Origin: DATLMR01 sp035634255
Lineage (GTDB): Bacteria; Acidobacteriota; Blastocatellia; UBA7656
Assembly (NCBI GenBank): GCA_035634255.1
Contig: DASQDI010000160.1
Coordinates: 141,765 to 205,764 of the forward strand
Direction of reading: 5' to 3'
Length of the DNA: 64,000 nt
In this document: positions 41,697 to 47,848 of the stretch, in pieces
Layout: every line of letters starts with the position of its first letter
How positions within the stretch are numbered: the stretch's first letter is position 1
Translations under genes and position numbers: made by a program
The notes under the pieces: generated by a model
The model's input: only the letters and a program-made list of their open reading frames with translations
The model's database searches: none
Told to the model about the DNA's origin: nothing

Positions 41697-42329
41697 ATGG
41701 CAAGGCCGGCCTACGAAGACAAAATCTGGGTGGACTCCGACCGAAAGCTGAGCGGCATCTGCGACGATATCAGCCTGAGCAGAGCCGGTGACGTGAACGT
41801 GCTCGTAATCGCCCACTTCGAGAGCACCCTCTCCGCGGTCGAGGCGAAGCTCCGCGGTGAGTCAATCGAACACCACTCCTTCTTCCCCGGAGACTACGCG
41901 GCTTTATGCGGCGGGGGCGTCGATAAAACGGCGAAGGTCTGGCTCGCTCTAGCGCCGTATTTTCAACCTCGCGCTCCCATGACGAGTGAGGGGGCCGGAA
42001 GAGAAGGGGTATGCGTCCTCTTCGCAGAGCACCACCCCATGGCCTCCAAAGACCGTAGCCTCATCGAGGCCCTGGCGCGCATGCCGTGTCGGAGCAAGGT
42101 GATATTTCACGCGGCCCTGACCGACGGGTTGTTGTCCCACTTCGGCGGGGAGAAACTTCAGGATTTATTGAAGAGGCTGGGGCACAAGGAGAACGCATGC
42201 CTGTCGCACCCTCTGGTGACCGGCGTGATACAGAGGGCGCAGGAGAAGATAGATAAGCAGGTGGACCGGGAGATACCCGCCCGGTCCGAGCAGGAGTGGT
42301 TCAAATACAACATGGCGGGCGGGGCCTGA
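41697..42329 (+). CDS. Stand-alone SecA NBD2-like protein
   Basis: A 210-residue protein from the ATG at 41697 (the frame is open to 41601; ribosome binding site weak). The C-terminal half ('LTDGLLSHFGGEKLQDLLKR' then 'LGHKENACLSHPLVTGVIQR' then AQEKI) matches the end of SecA's second nucleotide-binding domain, where one finds D-D-L-M-R-x-F-G, a short helix and E-H-x-M/L-V-x-x-A-I-x-x-A-Q. The N-terminal half ('VNVLVIAHFESTLSAVEAKL') fits the opening of the same domain. Walker A/NBD1 and the preprotein-binding domains are absent and the conserved NBD2 arginine region is not evident. It is probably not a motor; a regulatory or scavenged role is open. Confidence 0.6.
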   Translation: MARPAYEDKIWVDSDRKLSGICDDISLSRAGDVNVLVIAHFESTLSAVEAKLRGESIEHHSFFPGDYAALCGGGVDKTAKVWLALAPYFQPRAPMTSEGAGREGVCVLFAEHHPMASKDRSLIEALARMPCRSKVIFHAALTDGLLSHFGGEKLQDLLKRLGHKENACLSHPLVTGVIQRAQEKIDKQVDREIPARSEQEWFKYNMAGGA

Positions 42330-42339
42330 GCCAGTCACG

Positions 42340-42359
42340 GCCTAACAGATCGCTGTACC
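42340..42359 (+). repeat. Copy 5 of the dispersed 3'-end motif
   Basis: GCCTAACAGATCGCTGTACC, followed by CATG, lies 11 nt behind the stop of the SecA-like gene and has an ACAG-ATCG-CTGT inverted repeat at its centre. Confidence 0.4.
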
Positions 42360-42393
42360 CATGTTTGTAAACCTGATTCGGAGAGGCTTTTTG

Positions 42394-42924
42394 ATGACTA
42401 CAGATACTATCGCCGACCTCTACCGGCACATGGAATGGGCTGACGCGGCGGTGTGGAAAGCCGTGCTCGCATCCGAGAGCGCTCAGACGGACGGGAAGCT
42501 CCAGGAGTACCTCCTTCACCTGCACGTCGTCCAGCGCGTGTTCCTGCTCGTCTGGCGCGGCGAGCCGCTCGGGACCACCTACCCGAAATTCGACGACGCG
42601 AAGTCGCTGATGCTCTGGGCCCGCGGTTACTACTCTGAAGCCTTAGCTCACCTCGCTTCCCTCGGCGACGGAAAGCTGTCGGAGCCGATGGCGCTGCCGT
42701 GGGCCAACATGGTGGAGAAGCAACTCGGCCGCCCGCCTGACGTGACGACCGCCGGCGAGACCGCGCTTCAGGTGCCGCTCCACACTATGTATCACCGGGG
42801 GCAGGTGAATGCGCGCCTGAAAATTGTCGGAGGCGAGCCGCCCCTCGTTGACTACATCGCGTGGGTGTGGTCGGGCAGGCCCGCTCCGGACTGGCCTTCG
42901 GTCGAGTCTTCAGGAGATCTCTGA
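42394..42924 (+). CDS. DinB-fold protein
   Basis: A 176-residue protein from the ATG at 42394 (GGAGAG 9-10 nt upstream). 'IADLYRHMEWADAAVWKAVL' opens it, 'LQEYLLHLHVVQRVFLLVWR' provides the first His ligand and 'VPLHTMYHRGQVNARLKIVG' the paired His near the C-terminus, the pattern of the DinB superfamily. The 3' end overlaps the 3' end of the convergent arsC by 15 nt. Enzymatic role unknown. Confidence 0.8.
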   Translation: MTTDTIADLYRHMEWADAAVWKAVLASESAQTDGKLQEYLLHLHVVQRVFLLVWRGEPLGTTYPKFDDAKSLMLWARGYYSEALAHLASLGDGKLSEPMALPWANMVEKQLGRPPDVTTAGETALQVPLHTMYHRGQVNARLKIVGGEPPLVDYIAWVWSGRPAPDWPSVESSGDL

Positions 42925-43308
42925 GAGCGCGGCCTTGACCCTGCTCTCGATCAGGTCGCGCACTTCGCGGAACTCGTCGGGCGGCAGGTTCTTCGGGTCG
43001 GGAATGTTCCAATCCTCGCGCCGCGTGGCCCGCACGAGCGGGCACTCGTCGCCGCAGCCCATCGTCGCTACGAAGTCGTACCGTAGGTCGGGGATGTCCT
43101 GAAGCGATTTAGATTGGTGCCGCGACAGGTCATAGCCAAGCTCGCGCATCGACTCGACGGCTCGCTGGTTCACCCGACCCGACGGCCTTGAGCCCGCGCT
43201 GTAAGCCTCGACCTCGTCCCCGCCGTGGATGCGTGCAAAGGCTTCCGCTATCTGGCTCCGGTTCGAGTTTTCGACGCAGACGAAGAGAAGGTGCTTTTTC
43301 TGGGGCAT
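42910..43308 (-). CDS. arsC: Arsenate reductase, low-molecular-weight phosphatase type
   Basis: A 132-residue protein with the P-loop C11-V-E-N-S-N-R17-S and further Cys at 85 and 89 in 'MGCGDECP'. This is the thioredoxin- or mycothiol-linked arsenate reductase fold, which reduces arsenate to arsenite in the cytoplasm through a Cys relay. 'DIPDLRYDFVATMGC' and 'NIPDPKNLPPDEFREVRDLI' agree. It lies 36 nt behind arsR in the same direction, so both are read from the operator at 43765. Confidence 0.9.
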   Translation of the reverse strand: MPQKKHLLFVCVENSNRSQIAEAFARIHGGDEVEAYSAGSRPSGRVNQRAVESMRELGYDLSRHQSKSLQDIPDLRYDFVATMGCGDECPLVRATRREDWNIPDPKNLPPDEFREVRDLIESRVKAALSEIS

Positions 43309-43344
43309 AAATTTCCGCTTTGCTGATAGCTCAAGGTTAACTGC

Positions 43345-43743
43345 TCAGGCTGACAAACTCACGGGCCTGGGCGCGCTCCGCAACTGGATGGGCGGGTTCG
43401 GCGCGCAGCAGACTTTCAGTAGCCGGGCCAGGTCGCGCTGCATCTCTTTATCCTGCGCAAGCCACGCCAGCACGTCCGCGAGCACGCCTGCCGCGTAGGG
43501 GTCGGACGGCGTCTGGACGCGGTAGTGCATCCACTTGCCCTCGCGCCGGGCCTCCACGATGCCCGCCCGCCTCAGGTAGGCCAGGTGCCGCGATATCTTC
43601 GGCTGGTTGGTCCCCAGGACCTCGACGAAAAAGCAGACGCAGACCTCGCCGCAGCCCATCAGGTTGAGGAGCCGCAGGCGCGTGCGGTCCGCCAGCGCTC
43701 GGAACAGCATCTCCATATCAAAACTTTTTTCGGTCTTACTCAT
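43345..43743 (-). CDS. arsR: ArsR-family arsenic-responsive repressor
   Basis: A 132-residue winged-helix regulator. The metalloid site is visible as C31-G-E-V-C35-V-C37 next to the first helices, 'EVLGTNQPKISRHLAYLRRA' is the recognition helix region and 'RREGKWMHYRV' the wing. Two more Cys (111-112) lie near the C-terminus. Arsenite binding would release it from the operator between this gene and arsI. The start at 43743 lies 22 nt from the palindrome, so it likely controls its own expression. Confidence 0.9.
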   Translation of the reverse strand: MSKTEKSFDMEMLFRALADRTRLRLLNLMGCGEVCVCFFVEVLGTNQPKISRHLAYLRRAGIVEARREGKWMHYRVQTPSDPYAAGVLADVLAWLAQDKEMQRDLARLLKVCCAPNPPIQLRSAPRPVSLSA

Positions 43744-43764
43744 GGTAGAAAAAGCTTATCATAA

Positions 43765-43800
43765 ATATGTCTTGACATATATGATTTTTGGAACTATCCT
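43765..43800. promoter_or_regulatory. ArsR operator overlapping the arsI promoter
   Basis: ATATGTC-TT-GACATAT (43765-43780) is a perfect 7-bp inverted repeat, with looser extension on both sides. It overlaps TTGACA (43772-43777), which with TATCCT (43795-43800) at 17-nt spacing makes a good promoter toward arsI. A repressor bound here would control both directions. Confidence 0.7.
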
Positions 43801-43840
43801 CTCGTCATATTCGTCAAAGCGAATATGAAAGGAGGACGAG

Positions 43841-44314
43841 ATGAGTACTAAGACGTGGAATGAAGTTGCGGCGCTCAAGGCGCACCTGGCCATCAACGTG
43901 AAGGACGTGGGGCGGAGCGTAGAGTTCTATAAGAAGATGCTAGGCATAGAGCCGAGCAAAGTGCGGACCGGCTACGCCAAGTTCGACGTGCAGAACCCGC
44001 CTCTGAACCTGACTCTGAACGAGGTCCCGTTCGGCGAGCGGGGGGCGCTCTCACACCTGGGCATTCAGGTGGCCTCGACCGATGACGTTCTGGCGATGCG
44101 GGAGAACTGGGCCGGGGCGGGGCTTATCACGCGCGACGAGATGCAGACGAATTGCTGTTACGCCCGGCAGGACAAGGCGTGGGTGAGCGACCCGGACGGC
44201 AACGAGTGGGAGGTCTTCGTGGTGCTGGAAGACAACCTGCCCGAGACCGCGCGCTCGGCCGCGGCCGATGCGCCCTCATGCTGCGCGCCGCCTCTGGTCG
44301 GGCTGGGCCGATGA
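43841..44314 (+). CDS. arsI: ArsI-like VOC dioxygenase (C-As lyase)/CadI family protein
   Basis: A 157-residue VOC-fold protein. Iron ligands fit H15 in 'ALKAHLAINVKDV', H72 in 'GALSHLGIQVAS' and E124 in 'DPDGNEWEVFVVLED'. The vicinal Cys pair C105-C106 in 'MQTNCCYARQDK' is the organoarsenical-binding site of ArsI enzymes, which cleave the C-As bond of trivalent methylarsenite or aromatic arsenicals with oxygen. A second Cys pair (147-148) lies in the tail. Related CadI proteins differ in detail, so the substrate is inferred. AAGGAGG precedes the ATG. Confidence 0.8.
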   Translation: MSTKTWNEVAALKAHLAINVKDVGRSVEFYKKMLGIEPSKVRTGYAKFDVQNPPLNLTLNEVPFGERGALSHLGIQVASTDDVLAMRENWAGAGLITRDEMQTNCCYARQDKAWVSDPDGNEWEVFVVLEDNLPETARSAAADAPSCCAPPLVGLGR

Positions 44315-44323
44315 GGGCTTGAA

Positions 44324-44767
44324 ATGGGCGTTACTATATTCAGGGCCTCGACGGAGGACCGGAGCGACATCTTGGGGCTTCTCGCGCGGGTGGGCCTGCC
44401 TCACGAGGGAGTGAAGGAGCACGTCAGTGATTTTTTCGTGGCGCGTGACGAGCAAGGTCAGCTGATCGGATGCGCGGGCCTTGAGCGGTATGACCGGCTC
44501 GGGCTGCTGCGGTCCGTCGGGGTGTCGCCTTCATACCGGGGCGCGGGCCTCGGCTCAAAAATTACTGCTGCCCTGCTGGACGACGCGGCAAAAACCGGCA
44601 TCAAAGAGGTCGTGCTGCTTACCACGACGGCGAGGGACTTCTTCGCGCGCAGGTTCGGCTTCGAGGAGGCGGGCCGCGAGGACTACGACGAAAGATTGAG
44701 CGCGTCTCAGGAGTGGTCTCTGCCGCGATGCTCTTCGGCGGTCTTTATGCGGCTCCGTTTGACCTGA
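44324..44767 (+). CDS. arsN2: ArsN2-like GNAT acetyltransferase
   Basis: A 147-residue acetyltransferase that follows arsI after 9 nt. The acetyl-CoA loop is 'LRSVGVSPSYRGAGLGSKIT', and 'TTTARDFFARRFGFEEAGRE' ends the fold. This arrangement, 'LGLLARVGLPHEGVKEHVSD' at the front plus an ars context, fits the ArsN2 group found in arsenic operons; ArsN-type enzymes have been linked to resistance to arsenical amino-acid analogues. The exact substrate is inferred. Confidence 0.75.
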   Translation: MGVTIFRASTEDRSDILGLLARVGLPHEGVKEHVSDFFVARDEQGQLIGCAGLERYDRLGLLRSVGVSPSYRGAGLGSKITAALLDDAAKTGIKEVVLLTTTARDFFARRFGFEEAGREDYDERLSASQEWSLPRCSSAVFMRLRLT

Positions 44768-44946
44768 GGCTACGAATCAGCTTTGACGAATAGAAGTGAC
44801 GGGCGGGGGCATGCGTCGCCTTCGTTCGCGGACCCGGCGGCGGCACCTGCTCGCTCGGCAGGTGTCACGGTTGCCGGAATCAGCCCTGTTAAGGATCGAG
44901 CAGGAAAAGTTGATGAACGGCCCAATCTTAACTCCGAGGTGTGAGT

Positions 44947-45717
44947 ATGAAATCATATCGTGTAGTGATGACCGTCTGCCTTCTTGCCGCGGCTGCTCTG
45001 GCGCAGGATGTCTTTAAGGTCGCCCCCCATGCGTACAAGCTTCAGTTCGAGAACGAGTGGGTGAAGATAACCCGAGTGAAGTACGCCCCGCACGAGAAGC
45101 TGCCGGCGCATGAGCACACGGCGACGGCGTCGGCGTACGTCTACTTGAATGACAGCGGCCCTGTGATCTTCAGGCACATAGATAAAAGCTACGGGGCCGT
45201 TACCAGACCGCCGACGAAGACGGGCAGCTTCCGCCTCTACCGCGGGCTCCACGAGCTTCACGAAGTGGAGAACACGTCCGATCTGCCGAGTGAGTTCCTG
45301 CGGGTAGAGTTCAAAACCGAGCCGGTGAATGAGAAGAGCTTATACGGGCGATTCTTTCGCGAGGCCTACCCGGCGGGAGAGAACTTTCAAAAGGTGCAGT
45401 TTGAAAACGAGCAGGTGCGCGTGACCCGCCTCGTCTGCGCGCCCGGCCTTAAGATGGACATCTCCACAAGCGCCAGCGAGCCGAGCCTGCTCATAGCTTT
45501 GTCGCCGTCGGATTTCAAAGTTAGCGGGGGGAAGGGCAAGGCCGCGAAGCTGAAGCTCACTATGGGTGACGGGAAGTGGGTCGCGCTCAACCAGCAGGAG
45601 CAGCTCGAAAACGTCGGCAGCGCGCCCGCGGAGATGCTGCGATTCGATTTCAAGACGAAGCCTCTTTCCAGAGAAGAACTCGAAAAGAAGAAGAAGCACG
45701 AGCACCCGAAGAACTGA
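44947..45717 (+). CDS. Secreted two-domain cupin-like protein
   Basis: The ATG at 44947 with GAGGTG upstream starts a signal peptide (ending ALAQ), giving 256 residues. Two similar beta-barrel units follow: residues 25-130 ('YKLQFENEWVKITRVKYAPH' with 'PAHEHTATASAYVYLND') and 145-235 ('VQFENEQVRVTRLVCAPGLK'). The first has the P-x-H-x-H of a cupin metal site; the second has lost the His, suggesting a structural role. The Lys/Glu-rich tail (EELEKKKKHEHPKN) is cytosolic-like but follows secretion. Function unknown. A hairpin follows at once. Confidence 0.65.
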   Translation: MKSYRVVMTVCLLAAAALAQDVFKVAPHAYKLQFENEWVKITRVKYAPHEKLPAHEHTATASAYVYLNDSGPVIFRHIDKSYGAVTRPPTKTGSFRLYRGLHELHEVENTSDLPSEFLRVEFKTEPVNEKSLYGRFFREAYPAGENFQKVQFENEQVRVTRLVCAPGLKMDISTSASEPSLLIALSPSDFKVSGGKGKAAKLKLTMGDGKWVALNQQEQLENVGSAPAEMLRFDFKTKPLSREELEKKKKHEHPKN

Positions 45718-45720
45718 ATC

Positions 45721-45746
45721 GAGGCGTGATCAATCGATCACGCCTC
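45721..45746 (+). terminator. Hairpin at the end of the cupin-like gene
   Basis: GAGGCGTGATC (45721-45731) and GATCACGCCTC (45736-45746) form a perfect 11-bp stem with an AATC loop, 4 nt behind the stop. A T-run is lacking. Confidence 0.55.
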
Positions 45747-45760
45747 CCGAATCTTCCGGG

Positions 45761-45850
45761 CCGCTCAAGCAGGTGATCGCCGACTCTTAGGGCGTTCGCC
45801 ATGATCGTGAGGCCGGGATTGGCCGCCGCGCTCGATGGGAAGACCTTCGC
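45761..45850 (-). pseudogene. Remnant of a GMC oxidoreductase C-terminus
   Basis: Thirty minus-strand codons read 'KVFPSSAAANPGLTIMANAL' followed by RVGDHLLER, the C-terminal signature of GMC-family flavin oxidoreductases, which contains the Asn of the active-site His-Asn pair. An in-frame stop lies just upstream and the rest of the ~550-residue enzyme is absent. Confidence 0.65.
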
Positions 45851-45976
45851 TCCGAGCCGCCGAAATTATTCCCGAGCCTGCGCGGAGGGCGTTTGACGGA
45901 GGGCGCGCGGCCCCGCGCCCATATTGTTTGCGGTGAGGATCGACAGTCAGTTACCATCAAGCCTGCTGGCACAACA

Positions 45977-46393
45977 ATGAAAGGATCGGTTCTCATAAGA
46001 AGCCTCTTCAATATCCGCTCGCTCCTGCTTATCGGAGTGACACTGGGCCTGTGTATTTCCGAGGGGGTCGGCCTGCAATTGCTCCCGGTCCCGTCCGGAG
46101 GGAATGCGGATGGCCGCGCGGAAGGGCCTGCTCACATAGGAATCGACGCGGGCTATCCGCGTGCTCCATCACAGAGTCGGTATGTTCCCGGCCGCGTCGA
46201 GATCGCAGCCCCGAAGCTGAAGAGGCCGTCATTCCAGCACCTTTCGCAGGATATCGTTGCTGCCGCCCTTACCGCCGAGCACCTGCCGGAAGTTAATTCC
46301 TTCCGGCAGGTATTCCATGAGCCACCCCCGTCTGCCTACTCATTCATCTTCGCTTATCAATCGGAGAGTCGCGCCCCTCCACTCCCGGCCTAG
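45977..46393 (+). CDS. Possible small exported protein, hypothetical
   Basis: A 138-residue frame from the ATG at 45977 with a plausible signal segment (IRSLLLIGVTLGLCISEGVG). The rest is Pro-, Ala- and Ser-rich without known motifs. A perfect 12-bp hairpin, ACCTGCCGGAAG (46281-46292) with CTTCCGGCAGGT (46300-46311), lies inside it, which is unusual for coding sequence and lowers confidence. A ribosome binding site is not evident. Confidence 0.35.
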   Translation: MKGSVLIRSLFNIRSLLLIGVTLGLCISEGVGLQLLPVPSGGNADGRAEGPAHIGIDAGYPRAPSQSRYVPGRVEIAAPKLKRPSFQHLSQDIVAAALTAEHLPEVNSFRQVFHEPPPSAYSFIFAYQSESRAPPLPA

Positions 46394-46535
46394 CGGCATC
46401 CCATTTCCGCGTGGTCTTTGTCCGAAGCGAGGCGGCTTGCATGGGCCGTCTGGCGTGCATCGTTTCTAAAGAGAAGAAACTTTGTATTCTGTTTTTCGAC
46501 GAAGAAATCGTTTTACCCGGATAAGGAGATGAAGA

Positions 46536-47786
46536 ATGGATGCAGTATTAGCAGTCGCCACGGGGCATGGCGCTGAAATTCTCCTGGCGCTTTTTGCAAT
46601 GTTAATCTCGGCCAAGATAATGGCTGAGGTCTTTGAGCGGTTGCGGCAACCCGCGGTCGTGGGCGAGATCCTCGCCGGAGTTATCATCGGCCCGAGCGTT
46701 CTCAACTTCGTCGCCCCGTCTGAGATAACGAGCACGCTTGCTGAAATCGGAGTCATCTTTCTTTTATTCACGGTCGGACTTGAGATAAAGCCTTCGGCGA
46801 TTTTTCGGGTCGGGAAACTGGCTGTTATAGTGGCCGTGTTAGGCGTCGCCGCGCCGTTCCTGGGCGGGTGGCTGTTGATGCGGGCGTGGGGGAGCACGGG
46901 GATTGAGGCCCTCTTCATAGGCACGGCGATGGTGGCAACGTCCGTCGGCATCACGGCGCGCGTGCTCTCTGGGCTCGGGCTGCTCGATGCGCCTACCAGC
47001 CGCATAATTATGGGGGCCGCTGTTATTGATGACATCCTGGGCCTGCTGGTGCTCGGAGTCGTCTCGAGTATGGCCGCGGGGTCAGTGGACTACCTGCAAG
47101 TCGGCATGAGCGCCTTGCTCGCAATCGGGTTTACCATCTTTATAGCCCTGGTTGGCGCGCCGGTCCTTACGCGGGTTGCCCCTCGAATAGAAAAGCTGCG
47201 CATAGGAGACCCCTTCTTCATTTTCGGGCTGGTGCTTTGCCTGGGCCTGTCGGTGGCGGCGGCATACATCGGCGTGGCGGCAATAATAGGCGCGTTCCTG
47301 GCGGGCATGGCTCTGGCGGAAGCGACGGAAGGCAATCACGATATGCACAGGCAGACGGCAGGGGTGACCGAGTTCCTCGTCCCCTTCTTCCTGGTCAATA
47401 TCGGGATGCAGCTGAAGCTCGATGTCTTCCGCGACATGTCGGTTATGGCCCTGGCGCTCATAGTTACGCTCGTGGCGGTGGCGACGAAACTAATAGGGTG
47501 CGGAGCGGGAGCGTGGCCGATGGGGCCGCGCAGAGCCGCGCAGGTGGGCATGGGAATGGTGCCGCGAGGCGAAGTGGGCATCATAGTTGCCCAGATCGGG
47601 TTGAGTCTCGCGGTTGTTACGGATGTGCTATACGGAGTCGTGCTGTTTATGGCCGTGGCAACGACTCTGATCGCGCCGCCTTTCCTGAAGATTCTATTCG
47701 CGCCGGAAGCCGCGGCGCGAGGCGAGGTAGCCCCTCCCGACGCCGGAGGCATTATGGTGAAAGATGACTTGTCTCAGATCGGATAA
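46536..47786 (+). CDS. Cation:proton antiporter, CPA2 (KefB/NapA-type) family
   Basis: A 416-residue inner-membrane protein with about 12-13 hydrophobic segments. CPA2 signatures are 'ERLRQPAVVGEILAGVIIGP', 'IGVIFLLFTVGLEIKPSAIF' and the ion-binding 'AAVIDDILGLLVLGVVSSMA' with the D-D pair, which suggests electrogenic Na+/H+ exchange; 'GMVPRGEVGIIVAQIGLS' follows late. The regulatory TrkA-N domain of K+ efflux systems is missing, so it is a plain antiporter. AAGGAGATGAAG precedes the ATG. Confidence 0.9.
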   Translation: MDAVLAVATGHGAEILLALFAMLISAKIMAEVFERLRQPAVVGEILAGVIIGPSVLNFVAPSEITSTLAEIGVIFLLFTVGLEIKPSAIFRVGKLAVIVAVLGVAAPFLGGWLLMRAWGSTGIEALFIGTAMVATSVGITARVLSGLGLLDAPTSRIIMGAAVIDDILGLLVLGVVSSMAAGSVDYLQVGMSALLAIGFTIFIALVGAPVLTRVAPRIEKLRIGDPFFIFGLVLCLGLSVAAAYIGVAAIIGAFLAGMALAEATEGNHDMHRQTAGVTEFLVPFFLVNIGMQLKLDVFRDMSVMALALIVTLVAVATKLIGCGAGAWPMGPRRAAQVGMGMVPRGEVGIIVAQIGLSLAVVTDVLYGVVLFMAVATTLIAPPFLKILFAPEAAARGEVAPPDAGGIMVKDDLSQIG

Positions 47787-47848
47787 TGTCTGAGCGAATA
47801 CAGCGGCGAGGCTCGCCGGGATAGCAAATCATAGCCCGCGCGGCGGGG

